Shown: positions 16,726 to 25,283 of the stretch, in pieces
Position numbering within the stretch: position 1 is the stretch's first letter
Layout: each line of letters starts with the position of its first letter
Assembly: GCA_900317625.1 (NCBI GenBank)
Contig: ONHK01000002.1
Span: forward strand, 62,001-126,000
DNA from: an uncultured Treponema sp.
Lineage (GTDB): Bacteria > Spirochaetota > Spirochaetia > Treponematales > Treponemataceae
DNA length: 64,000 nucleotides
Direction: 5' to 3'
Position numbers and translations under genes: made by a program
Notes under the pieces: generated by a model
The model's input: the letters and a program-made list of their open reading frames with translations, nothing else
The model's database searches: none
What the model was told of the DNA's origin: nothing

Positions 16726-19365
16726 TTAAATTACAACTTTTCCATCAAAAAGGAATTCTGTTGCTCCTGTCAAATAAACGGTATCGCCAGTATACTTAAC
16801 AATCAGTTTTCCACCACGGACATCAACTGTAACATTTTCATTCATTTTGCAATATCCGTTCAAAACAGCAGCAATTACAGCGGCACACGCACCAGTTCCG
16901 CAGGCAGGAGTTTCTCCATTTCCGCGTTCCCAAGTTCGTAATTTAAGTTCGTTTGGTCCAACAACGCGCACAAATTCTGTATTCGTTCTGTCTGGAAAAT
17001 CTTCGTGGTTTTCAAACATAGGACCAATTTTTTTAACATCAACTTTGTCAACAAATCCAACAAAAACAACACAATGCGGATTTCCAACGCTAACGCAAGT
17101 TACATTGTAATTAATTCCGTCAACTGTAAGCGGCTGATTTACAATCGCTTTTTCTGGCAATCCTTCAACATTCAAAGGCACAGCCTCTAGTTTTGTTGGA
17201 AGAGATTCTGGCGCAAAATCAGGTTTTCCCATATCAACAGTTACAGAAGAAACGATTCCATTCAACTTGTAAATCTTCAAAGATTTTATACCGCTGGCTG
17301 TTTCAATCTTGATATTTGCGGTCGGTTCTGATTTCTTTTCGTGTTTTTCGGCAATTCCGTAAATATCATTATCATAAAGATATTTTGCAACGGCACGCAA
17401 TGCATTTCCTGCCATCATTCCTTCTGAACCATCAAGATTAAAAAATCTTACTTTTGCATCAGCTTTTTCCGCTTTACATACAAGAACAACTGAGTCCGCT
17501 CCAATTCCAGAACGACGATTGCACAAACGAACCGCTAATCCTCCAGGATTATTAATAACCTGCTCATCAGTATTGATGATAATAAAATCGTTTCCAGTTG
17601 ACTGCATTTTTGTAAATTTTACAGTTTCTTTAGAAGTTCTCAAATCATTGATGTCAACAAGTTCCACATTTTCTGGAGAATAATTGCTCATCAGACAATT
17701 TGCCAAAGCATTTGCTGTATCAATTGCGGTCAAGCAAGGAATATCGCGTTCAACTGCATGTCGGCGCATTCGTACTGAATCTGCATGCGGATTTCGTCCT
17801 TTTGCTGAAGTTGAAATAACATAATCAATTTTTCCAGAATCAAGCAAAGTAAGAAGATTATTGTTTGGATTTTCGTGGATTTTGTTCACAACTTGAACTT
17901 CCATTCCAAAATCCTGCAAAGTTTTTGCGTTTCCTTCTGTTGCATAAAGTTTAAATCCCATGTCGTAGAATTTTCTAGCCAATTCTGGAATTTCGTAACG
18001 GTCAGTCTTTCTAACGCTGAATAAAACTCCACCAGAACGCTTCATTGTATAACCTGCACCGACCAATCCCTTGAACAAAGCTTCTTCCATTGTAGAGGCG
18101 ATTCCCAAAACTTCACCTGTGGATTTCATTTCTGGACCAAGATGAGTATCAACATCCATCAATTTTTCAAAACTGAAAACAGGAACTTTTACAGCAAAAT
18201 ACGGCGGAATTCTGTACAAGCCAGTTCCATACCCCATATCTTTTAACTTTTCTCCAAGCATCGCCCGAACAGCTAAGTCAACCATCGGAACGCCAGTAAC
18301 TTTTGAAATATACGGAACAGTTCGACTAGAGCGCGGATTTACTTCAATAATATACAAATCATTGTTGTAAATAAGATACTGAATATTTACCAAACCTTTT
18401 GTTCCAAGTTTAATTGCCAAATCTCTAGACTGAGAAATAATTTTTTCACGCAGAACATCGTTCAAGTTCCAGCTTGGATAAACCGCAATACTGTCGCCGG
18501 AATGGATTCCCGTTCGTTCAATGTGCTCCATAATTCCAGGAATAAGAACATCTTCGCCATCGCAAATACCATCAACTTCAAGCTCGATTCCCTGCATATA
18601 CTGGTCAATAAGAACCGGATTTTCAATTCCCTGGGCAAGAATGATTTTCATGTATTCTTTTACATCATCGTCATTAAAGGCAACAATCATATTCTGACCG
18701 CCAAGAACATAAGACGGACGCAACAAAACCGGATAGCCTAACTTTGCAGTTGCCTCAAGAGCCTCCGCTTCGTTCATTACAGTAAGACCTTTTGGACGGT
18801 TAATATTCAGCTTTGCACAAAGTTCTTCAAAACGCTCGCGGTCTTCCGCAAGGTCGATAGCATCTGCACTTGTTCCAAGAATTTTAATTCCCTGACTATC
18901 AAGAAATTTTGCAAGTTTGATTGCAGTTCCACCACCAAAAGCAACTACAACGCCAACCGGTTTTTCTGTATTGATAACGCCCATTACATCTTCTGGAGTA
19001 AGCGGTTCAAAATACAAACGGTCAGCAGTATCAAAATCGGTTGAAACAGTTTCCGGGTTATTATTGATGATTGCAACTTCGTAACCAAGTTTTTTCAATG
19101 ACCAAACGCACTGAACAGACGCATAATCGAATTCAATTCCTTGACCAATTCTGATTGGACCTGAACCCAAAACGATAATCGTTCCTTTTGAACTGCGCTT
19201 TTTATTTGATTCCATTTCCTTAAGAAATTCGGCAGCTTCATTTTCTTTATCATAGCCAGCATAAAAATAAGGAGTTTCCGCATTAAACTCGCCAGCACAA
19301 GTATCTACCATTTTGTAAGTCGGATCTACGTGGAAAACGCGTCGTTCTTTTTTTACTTCAGTCAT
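16726..19365 (-). CDS. Carbamoyl-phosphate synthase large subunit C-terminal half fused to diaminopimelate epimerase domain
   Basis: About 879 residues with two unrelated parts. Residues about 1-590 are the second half of CarB: the end of the oligomerisation domain (YKMVDTCAGEF), the carbamate-phosphorylating ATP-grasp (GSGPIRIGQGIEFDY, LGGQNMIV, EVNPRSSRTVP) and the MGS-like allosteric domain (LYATEGNAKTL, STSAKGRNP). Residues from about 592 are a DapF domain (FTKMQSTGNDF, RRSGIGADSV, SVGNPHCVVF, GNGETPACGTGACA). The first DapF half has MMAGNALRA where E. coli has QCGNGARC, so the first catalytic Cys seems absent while the second is kept. The first CarB half is 18 kb away beside carA. The ATG at 19363-19365 is preferred over one six codons upstream because only it follows an AGGA. 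No intervening stop was seen. Confidence 0.88.
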   Translation of the reverse strand: MTEVKKERRVFHVDPTYKMVDTCAGEFNAETPYFYAGYDKENEAAEFLKEMESNKKRSSKGTIIVLGSGPIRIGQGIEFDYASVQCVWSLKKLGYEVAIINNNPETVSTDFDTADRLYFEPLTPEDVMGVINTEKPVGVVVAFGGGTAIKLAKFLDSQGIKILGTSADAIDLAEDRERFEELCAKLNINRPKGLTVMNEAEALEATAKLGYPVLLRPSYVLGGQNMIVAFNDDDVKEYMKIILAQGIENPVLIDQYMQGIELEVDGICDGEDVLIPGIMEHIERTGIHSGDSIAVYPSWNLNDVLREKIISQSRDLAIKLGTKGLVNIQYLIYNNDLYIIEVNPRSSRTVPYISKVTGVPMVDLAVRAMLGEKLKDMGYGTGLYRIPPYFAVKVPVFSFEKLMDVDTHLGPEMKSTGEVLGIASTMEEALFKGLVGAGYTMKRSGGVLFSVRKTDRYEIPELARKFYDMGFKLYATEGNAKTLQDFGMEVQVVNKIHENPNNNLLTLLDSGKIDYVISTSAKGRNPHADSVRMRRHAVERDIPCLTAIDTANALANCLMSNYSPENVELVDINDLRTSKETVKFTKMQSTGNDFIIINTDEQVINNPGGLAVRLCNRRSGIGADSVVLVCKAEKADAKVRFFNLDGSEGMMAGNALRAVAKYLYDNDIYGIAEKHEKKSEPTANIKIETASGIKSLKIYKLNGIVSSVTVDMGKPDFAPESLPTKLEAVPLNVEGLPEKAIVNQPLTVDGINYNVTCVSVGNPHCVVFVGFVDKVDVKKIGPMFENHEDFPDRTNTEFVRVVGPNELKLRTWERGNGETPACGTGACAAVIAAVLNGYCKMNENVTVDVRGGKLIVKYTGDTVYLTGATEFLFDGKVVI

Positions 19366-19398
19366 TTTATTCTTATTCCTCATTAAGTATTTTTATGC

Positions 19399-19433
19399 AA
19401 AAAAAATGAGACCCCATAAAAGAGTTCTCATTT
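19399..19433 (-). terminator. Terminator of the Fe-ADH operon
   Basis: On the minus strand a stem AAATGAGA / TCTCATTT (8 bp) is followed by a long T run. It lies about 145 bp past the end of the Fe-alcohol dehydrogenase gene. Confidence 0.75.
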
Positions 19434-19578
19434 GAAATTTTTTATAAGCAAAATATTAAAATCCATGTATGTCAAGATTTTTTCTGCTGTAGTTTCCATA
19501 ATCTTTTGGATTATAATAAATTTTATAAAAAAAGTATATAGAAGAAAATGAAAATATCAGGACATCAACATCAGGTTT

Positions 19579-20742
19579 TTACAAACTCGCCTGGTAAATG
19601 TTGAATACATCTTTTGGATAAAGTTTCTTCCAGCCATTTATAAATCCATTTGCACCGCAAGCTTTTTCCGCCATCATCTCAAAATTTTTGTCATCAATTC
19701 CTATTGCAGACAAGGAATTTTTTAATTCAAGCTGATTGAAAAAGAAATTCTTAACATATTCAATTCCTTCTTTTGCAACTTTCATTTTGTCTTTATCCGT
19801 AGGAATTCCACAGACATTCACCGCAAAATCATAGAATTTTGGCAAGGTTCGTTCATCCAGAACGTATTCCATCCAATGTGGCGTTAGAATTGCAAGCCCC
19901 AATCCATGCGTGATATCGTAAACTCCGCTCAACTGATGTTCCATTGCATGACAGCTCCACGGATTTTTGCTGCAACCATAAATATATCCGTTTATTGCCC
20001 AGCTTGAAGTCCACATAAGATTCGCCCTGGCTTCATAATTTTCCGGTTCTTTTAAAGCAATCGGTGCATATTTCAAGACAGTTTTCATCATTCCTTCCAT
20101 CTGAGTGTCAAGCATATACAAATCTTGATTAAAATTAAAATAAACTTCAAACAAATGGCTAAGAATGTCTGCGCTGCCGCAAGCTGTCTGATATTTTCCA
20201 ACTGAATATGTTAAAGTCGGATCGCAAAACGATGCCGCCGGAAATAATTTATCGTTCATCAAAGCCAGTTTATCCTGTGTCAAAGAATTGCTTAGAACCG
20301 CAGTGTTATCCATTTCTGAACCGGTTGCTGAAATTGTGAGCACGCAAAGCAGCGGAATGGATTTTTCAACCGGAAGTTTTTTTGCTATAAAATCCCAAAC
20401 ATCGAAATCAACACAAGCTCCAATCGAAATAAATTTTGAAGCATCCATCACGGAACCACCGCCAACTGCTAGAACAACATCAATTTTATTCTGTTTACAT
20501 ATTTCTATTCTTTTGCGAACCGATTCAACTTTTGGATTTGGCTCAATCCCTGAACATTCAAAAATTTCCATTCCAGAATTTTTAAGACAAGTACAAACTG
20601 AATTGTAAACGCCTGTCTTTTTTATTGAACCGCCGCCATAAACCAAAAGAATTCTTTTTCCATAAGATTTGGCGACATTTCCTAAATTTTCAAGCTGACC
20701 TTTTCCAAAATAAACTTTTGTTGGAATATGATATGTAAACAT
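19579..20742 (-). CDS. Iron-containing alcohol dehydrogenase
   Basis: A 387-residue group III metal-dependent alcohol dehydrogenase (BdhA/YqhD-like) that interconverts aldehydes and alcohols with NAD(P)H, probably in fermentation or aldehyde detoxification. Visible features are the nucleotide-binding GGGS motifs (VYGGGSIKKTG and AVGGGSVMDASKF) and the metal ligands in GSADILSHLFE and CHAMEHQLSGVYDITHGLGLA (three His and one Asp). A GGAGGTGC ribosome-binding site precedes the ATG. It follows the cytidylate-kinase-like gene by 14 bp, so they share an operon, although no functional link is obvious. Confidence 0.92.
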   Translation of the reverse strand: MFTYHIPTKVYFGKGQLENLGNVAKSYGKRILLVYGGGSIKKTGVYNSVCTCLKNSGMEIFECSGIEPNPKVESVRKRIEICKQNKIDVVLAVGGGSVMDASKFISIGACVDFDVWDFIAKKLPVEKSIPLLCVLTISATGSEMDNTAVLSNSLTQDKLALMNDKLFPAASFCDPTLTYSVGKYQTACGSADILSHLFEVYFNFNQDLYMLDTQMEGMMKTVLKYAPIALKEPENYEARANLMWTSSWAINGYIYGCSKNPWSCHAMEHQLSGVYDITHGLGLAILTPHWMEYVLDERTLPKFYDFAVNVCGIPTDKDKMKVAKEGIEYVKNFFFNQLELKNSLSAIGIDDKNFEMMAEKACGANGFINGWKKLYPKDVFNIYQASL

Positions 20743-20756
20743 AAAGCACCTCCATT

Positions 20757-21437
20757 TTATTCAGTTTTGGGCTGAGCTTTTGAATTTAATTCTGAAATCA
20801 AATCTGGAAATTTTGTAACCAGCGCGTGTTTTATCATATCAACGCAACCGTCAATTCCAAGCCTAGCTGTATTCAGCGTTAAATCATAATTTACCGGATT
20901 TGTCCAATAATTTCCGCCGGTGTAATACTCGTAATATTCAGCGCGATACTTATCCGTTTCCGAAATCGAAATGTCCGCTGTTTCCGCACTTACACCCATT
21001 TGCTTCATAATTCTTGGACGGCAAAAAGAACGCGGAGCTTCAATATAAACGCTAAGAACTCGTTCCCGGTCTTTTAAAACCCAATCCGCAGCTTTTCCAA
21101 CAATTACACAACTTTCAGTATTTGCAAGTTCTTCAATGATTTGTTTTTCATATTCATAAAGCTGATCGTCGCTGACAAATTTTTTCTTTTCTGGAGTTGC
21201 AACAGTCCGCCTTGGAAGTCCGCGCAAAAGCGATGTGATTCCAGACTGTTTTTGGTGAAGTTTTTCGTTAACTTCCTCAAAAAGTTGACGGTCAATTCCA
21301 CTTAACTGAGAAGCCAATGTTAAAATACGGTTTTCGTAACAATGAATGCCCAAATCTTTTGCAACTGTTGAAGCAATTTCTTTTCCGCCTGAACCAAAAC
21401 CTCTTGCAATTGTGATTGTATAATTTTCTGTACCCAT
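20757..21437 (-). CDS. Cytidylate kinase-like family protein
   Basis: About 226 residues. The N-terminus ITIARGFGSGGKEIASTVAKDL has a P-loop-like GxGSGGKxIA motif of the cytidylate-kinase-2 (AAA_26) family. These proteins are not the main Cmk and their substrate is unsettled. Two later Arg-rich segments (SFCRPRIMKQMG and SETDKYRAEYY) resemble LID-type regions. The ATG at 21435-21437 is chosen because GGAGG sits just upstream; an earlier TTG would read through that site. It is the first gene of a pair with the Fe-ADH. Confidence 0.78.
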   Translation of the reverse strand: MGTENYTITIARGFGSGGKEIASTVAKDLGIHCYENRILTLASQLSGIDRQLFEEVNEKLHQKQSGITSLLRGLPRRTVATPEKKKFVSDDQLYEYEKQIIEELANTESCVIVGKAADWVLKDRERVLSVYIEAPRSFCRPRIMKQMGVSAETADISISETDKYRAEYYEYYTGGNYWTNPVNYDLTLNTARLGIDGCVDMIKHALVTKFPDLISELNSKAQPKTE

Positions 21438-21461
21438 ATTTCCTCCATAAAAAATCAATGA

Positions 21462-21551
21462 GAAAGTTTCAACTTTCGATTTGAGTTTTTATTGCAATTT
21501 CGCAACAGAGTGAGAAATTGCAGTTTATAAATAAGTTTGCAACGCAAACTT
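21462..21551 (+). repeat. 90-bp three-hairpin repeat, copy A
   Basis: Three consecutive hairpins: GAAAGTT/AACTTTC, TGCAATTTC/GAAATTGCA and AAGTTTGC/GCAAACTT. A second copy of almost the same length lies inverted at 33759-33849. The central hairpin and the third hairpin's sequence are nearly identical between copies, while hairpin 1 differs in sequence but keeps its pairing. Confidence 0.75.
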
Positions 21552-21555
21552 AATA

Positions 21556-21593
21556 AAAATAAAAACAGACACCATTTTGGCTGTTTTTATTTT
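21556..21593. terminator. Terminator at the end of the amino-acid ABC operon
   Basis: A perfect 13-bp stem AAAATAAAAACAG / CTGTTTTTATTTT that overlaps the stop codon of the ATPase gene. The T-rich arm on either strand makes it usable in both directions. Confidence 0.75.
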
Positions 21594-22353
21594 AATCCTC
21601 CATATATCGTTTTAAGAATTCTTTCATTCTCGGTGTTTTTGGATTTGTAAAAATAACATCCGGTGAATCGTTTTCCACAATAAAACCTTGATCCATAAAA
21701 ATTGTGCGCGTTGAAACATCTTTCGCAAAAGCCATTTCGTGCGTAACAATCATCATTGTCAATCCTTCTTGAGCCAAACCTTTCATTACGTTCAGAACTT
21801 CGCCAACCATCTCCGGGTCAAGCGCGCTGGTCGGTTCATCAAACAAAAGCATTTCCGGCTGCATTGTAAGTGCTCTGGCAATTGCAACTCTTTGTTTCTG
21901 CCCACCTGAAAGCTGAGCTGGATGCGCATTGATATAAGGAGCCATTCCAACTTTTCGCAAATACTTTATTGCAAGAAATTCAGCTTCGTCTTTTTTCATT
22001 TTCAGAACTTTTGTTGTTCCAGCCATGCAATTCTGCAAAACCGTCATATTGTTAAAAAGATTGAATGACTGAAAAACCATTCCAACTTTTGTGCGGAATT
22101 TCGCAAGTTCTTTTGAGTTTGAACCAACTTCCTTTCCATTAAAAATGATTTTTCCGCTGGTTTTTGTTTCTAATCCATTTATGCACCGAAGCATTGTTGA
22201 TTTTCCTGACCCAGACGAACCGATTATGCAGACAACCTCGCCTTTATTTACGGTAAAATCCAAATCTTTTAAAACTTCGTGATTTCCAAATTTTTTTACA
22301 AGATGCTCGACCCTTAAAATCGGTTCACAGTTTTTGGTTTCTTTTTCTTCCAT
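21592..22353 (-). CDS. Amino-acid ABC transporter ATP-binding protein (GlnQ/HisP type)
   Basis: A 253-residue ATPase of a polar amino-acid importer. Walker A is GSSGSGKS, the Q-loop is VFQSFNLF, the signature is LSGGQKQR, Walker B is [13 protein letters not shown] and the switch His is in VTHEM. The length is typical. It is the last gene of a three-gene operon (binding protein, permease, ATPase), with 14 bp between it and the permease. The operon sits beside an AraC regulator and an oxidase cluster, so its substrate may be the amino-acid derivative those enzymes degrade. Confidence 0.93.
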   Translation of the reverse strand: MEEKETKNCEPILRVEHLVKKFGNHEVLKDLDFTVNKGEVVCIIGSSGSGKSTMLRCINGLETKTSGKIIFNGKEVGSNSKELAKFRTKVGMVFQSFNLFNNMTVLQNCMAGTTKVLKMKKDEAEFLAIKYLRKVGMAPYINAHPAQLSGGQKQRVAIARALTMQPEMLLFDEPTSALDPEMVGEVLNVMKGLAQEGLTMMIVTHEMAFAKDVSTRTIFMDQGFIVENDSPDVIFTNPKTPRMKEFLKRYMED

Positions 22354-22367
22354 AAAAAAGCTCCTGT

Positions 22368-23120
22368 TTATTCAGCTGTTCCGCTCATATATTCAACAGC
22401 CAGCTCATAATCTTTTTGCTGAAAAGCCTTTTTTTCCACAACTTTCAAAATCTTTGTAAAAACTGTACAAATGACAAAATAAAAAATTGCACAAATTATA
22501 TAAGATTCAAAGTAACGGTAGTAAATTCCTGCCGCACTTTTTGTTGCAAAATAAAGTTCATAAACGCCAATAACGTTTAAAACTGACGTCATTTTTAAGT
22601 TTGACAAAAATTGATTGACCATTTCTGGAACAATATTTCTAAAAGCCTGCGGAAGAATTACGGCAAACATTGTTTTTGTGTGGCTCATTCCTAATGCAAA
22701 GCCACCTTCAAGCTGACCTTTATCAATGGAAATAATTCCGCCACGAACAGTTTCTGCCATGTAAGCTCCGGTATTCATCATTAGGACGATTAACGAAGCC
22801 AAAAATGGAGAAACATCCACTCCTGCATTTTTTAATCCATAGTAAAAAACCATTGCCTGAACCATCATTGGAGTTCCACGGAAAATTGCGACAAAAACAG
22901 AACACACAGGTTTCAACACGCTAAACCCTATTTTATGAACCAGATTGTCACCTTTTGAAACCGGCGTTGCTTGAACCAATCCAATTGCAAATCCCAAAAT
23001 ATAACCAAGAATTGTTCCAATAATCGCGATTTCAAGAGTTAGAACCGTTCCTTTTAAAAAGTAGCTCCAATAATTCTTAAAGATAAACCAAACCCAATAA
23101 AAAAGTCCTTTATCGTTCAT
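22368..23120 (-). CDS. Amino-acid ABC transporter permease (HisM/GlnP type)
   Basis: About 250 residues with roughly five membrane segments and the EAA-type loop ([20 protein letters not shown]) that contacts the ATPase. The ATG at 23118-23120 is preferred over an ATG 13 codons upstream because GGAG lies 6 nt before it and the upstream residues are charged and unlike the family. It is the middle gene of the binding-protein/permease/ATPase operon. Confidence 0.9.
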   Translation of the reverse strand: MNDKGLFYWVWFIFKNYWSYFLKGTVLTLEIAIIGTILGYILGFAIGLVQATPVSKGDNLVHKIGFSVLKPVCSVFVAIFRGTPMMVQAMVFYYGLKNAGVDVSPFLASLIVLMMNTGAYMAETVRGGIISIDKGQLEGGFALGMSHTKTMFAVILPQAFRNIVPEMVNQFLSNLKMTSVLNVIGVYELYFATKSAAGIYYRYFESYIICAIFYFVICTVFTKILKVVEKKAFQQKDYELAVEYMSGTAE

Positions 23121-23197
23121 AAAGACTCCTTTTTTCCAAGTAACAAATTCGTGCCGCAAAATAGATTAGTCATCCTCATTTTGCAGCACAGGATTTT

Positions 23198-24112
23198 TTA
23201 GTTGCTCAATGGCTGTGTTTCAATAGCCAACTTCATATACTTATCCATAAGCTCCTGATTCCAGCCGATTGCATGCATTGCCTTTTTCAATGCCTCTACC
23301 GCAACTGTATTTCCTTCAATTACCGAAGGAGTGCAGACATCAGAAGCCCCATCTGGTGTTACAAAATCGTAGCCCTTTTCAAGCTGACAGATAACAACAT
23401 TTGGATTGGAAATACATCCTGAATATGCTGTAGGCCAGTCCATTACGCCGCAATCAACATCACCCATCGCAACTTTCATAATTACTTCTGTGCAAGTATC
23501 TGGATACGGAAGAACTACCGGGTCTGGAACTTGCGCAATATATGCAGGCCAGTTTGTGTTTATCTGCGTTGTAAATTTCAATCCTTTAAATTGTTCAAGC
23601 CTTGTGAATTTTTCATAAGGACTTCCTTTTTTCACGACAATAACATTGTATCTGTTGTAATAAGGATCAATGTAATCAAGAAAAGTATCTCGTTCCGCAG
23701 AATAAATGCTTCCTGACTCAACCAAATCGTAATCACCAGCTTTTAATCCCATCCAGATTGAAGCCCAGTCATTTTTATGAATTTCAAGCTTAAGCCCCAT
23801 CTCATCGGCAAGCAATTTTGAAAAAATCACATCATAGCCGTAAGTGTAATCCGCAGAACCATAAATCGGCTCGGCAGTCAGTTCTGGATGTCCAGGAATT
23901 TCTTTTGTCGGCTGAGTCCAGTTGAACGGCGCATAAGCACATTCAATTCCAACTTTTAAGACACCTTTCACCTGATTTGCAAATTCCGCGTATTCAGGTT
24001 TTCCTGTATATTCATATTTAACTTCCGCTTTTTTCTTGCTGCATGAATTGAATGCAACTGCCATACAAACAAGTCCAACACCGAAAATAAAGTTTTTAAC
24101 TGTCTTTTTCAT
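23198..24112 (-). CDS. Amino-acid ABC transporter substrate-binding lipoprotein
   Basis: A 304-residue family-3 solute-binding protein. The signal peptide ends in a lipobox (VAFNSC) with Cys24. The ligand-binding fold is visible from VLKVGIECAYAPFNW through YTYGYDVIFSKLLADEMGLKLEI to WASIWMGLKAGDYDLV. An insertion between the first two blocks (TQPTKEIPGHPELTAEPIYG) is longer than in typical amino-acid binding proteins, so it may bind an atypical ligand. GAGGTGA precedes the ATG. This is the promoter-proximal gene of the transporter operon. Confidence 0.92.
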   Translation of the reverse strand: MKKTVKNFIFGVGLVCMAVAFNSCSKKKAEVKYEYTGKPEYAEFANQVKGVLKVGIECAYAPFNWTQPTKEIPGHPELTAEPIYGSADYTYGYDVIFSKLLADEMGLKLEIHKNDWASIWMGLKAGDYDLVESGSIYSAERDTFLDYIDPYYNRYNVIVVKKGSPYEKFTRLEQFKGLKFTTQINTNWPAYIAQVPDPVVLPYPDTCTEVIMKVAMGDVDCGVMDWPTAYSGCISNPNVVICQLEKGYDFVTPDGASDVCTPSVIEGNTVAVEALKKAMHAIGWNQELMDKYMKLAIETQPLSN

Positions 24113-24141
24113 AGTTCACCTCGCTTTCACGAAAAATAAAA

Positions 24142-24192
24142 AGCGTCAAAAGAAAATTCAAAAAGCCCGATTTGCTTTTTATTCTTTTAACG
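24142..24192 (-). terminator. Nested-hairpin terminator after the AraC gene
   Basis: The inner stem AAAAAGC/GCTTTTT lies inside a longer arm pair GCGTCAAAAGAA / TTCTTTTAACGC with one wobble. On the minus strand it ends in T-rich DNA, 65 bp past the AraC stop. Confidence 0.65.
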
Positions 24193-24256
24193 CCTTTGTT
24201 AAACTGATAATAATAATTTCTTTTTCTTTTGAATTGTAAAAAATCGCAATAAACTC

Positions 24257-25078
24257 TTAATTAAAATCAATGACTTTTGTCTTATACGAACTTTTTTTAA
24301 CCTGATTCAAATATTCTTTTGGCGCAACTCCTGTAAATTCCTTAAAAGAATGAACAAAATGGCTTTGATCGTAAAAGTCGAACTTGCTGGAAAAATTTGG
24401 AAACGAATCAATATCGGAACGGTTCAGCTCATTTATGATTGTGTGCATTTTTACGTTTTTGCAGAATTGCTTTGCGCTGCAACCCAAAAATGTTTCAAAC
24501 AAAAGATTTATGTAGCGCGAAGAATATCCTGTGTAGTCAATCAACTCGCTGATTTTTAAAAGCCCGTCTTTTTTGACAATCAAATCCACCATCTGAAAAA
24601 ACAGATGCTTTTGCCCGCTTTGCGTTGTTTTTAGCCACGTTCGATATTCTTCCATAAAAGTGCACATTCGGTTTGTAAAAGTCTGTTGCTCGGAGATTTT
24701 TTCGGAAAGATTTGTTAAAATATCAAAATTACGCAAATCTATTCTTTGACCAACTAAATCTTTTACTTCCTGATTTTCAAAAAATGGATTTGCACCCGGT
24801 TGAAAGCGAATTCCAAAATAATCACAGTTTTTCTTTAGCTCCAAAGTCTGCAATTTCCCGGAATTTCCGATTACAAAAGAATTCATATTGTTTCCAGAAT
24901 ATTCAAACAAAATGTTGGAGCAACTGTCTTCCAAAAATGGAACTTTTCGTTCTGAATCAGTCTGAAAACTATAAAAATGAGAAATTCCAAAATCAGCCAC
25001 AATTTTCTGATAAAATTTTTCTGTTTCCATAACCAGATATGACTGAATCGTATGAATATGCAATTTTTCATCTTTCAT
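24257..25078 (-). CDS. AraC-family transcriptional regulator
   Basis: About 273 residues. The N-terminal half is an effector-type domain (LFEYSGNNMNSFVIG, YFGIRFQPGANPFF) like that of the AraC proteins with DUF6597. The C-terminal two helix-turn-helix segments are seen at LKISELIDYTGYSSRYINLLF and FDFYDQSHFVHSFKEFTGVAPKEYL, with the family signature FxGVxPKEYL. The ATG at 25076-25078 has GAGG upstream, so the longer TTG form is rejected. It lies between the amino-acid ABC operon and the oxidase operon and is the obvious candidate regulator of both. Confidence 0.88.
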   Translation of the reverse strand: MKDEKLHIHTIQSYLVMETEKFYQKIVADFGISHFYSFQTDSERKVPFLEDSCSNILFEYSGNNMNSFVIGNSGKLQTLELKKNCDYFGIRFQPGANPFFENQEVKDLVGQRIDLRNFDILTNLSEKISEQQTFTNRMCTFMEEYRTWLKTTQSGQKHLFFQMVDLIVKKDGLLKISELIDYTGYSSRYINLLFETFLGCSAKQFCKNVKMHTIINELNRSDIDSFPNFSSKFDFYDQSHFVHSFKEFTGVAPKEYLNQVKKSSYKTKVIDFN

Positions 25079-25104
25079 AATTCGCCTCGCCAAAATCAGA
25101 TTTA

Positions 25105-25146
25105 AAATAAAAAAAGACGCCAAAACATTAGAGTCCTGACGTCTTT
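25105..25146 (-). terminator. Terminator/attenuator between the oxidase operon and araC
   Basis: On the minus strand GACGTC-type arms pair (AAAGACGTC with GGCGTCTTT, one wobble), followed by TTTTTTT. It lies after the oxidase stop (25284) and just before the AraC start (25078), so it could end the oxidase transcript or attenuate araC. Confidence 0.65.
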
Positions 25147-25283
25147 GCCATATCTGTTAAAACATTAGCGAACGGATATTTTTTTGTCAATATTTTTCTC
25201 AATAAGAAAATCTTCACAAATTGCAGCTTCACTTACGCTTTTTTCAGTTTTCTAAAAACTCGATTTTCAACTGCAACCAAAAA

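Noticed and set aside
24142..24192. Possible riboswitch after the AraC gene
   Set aside because: A simple nested hairpin with T-rich tail explains it as a terminator.
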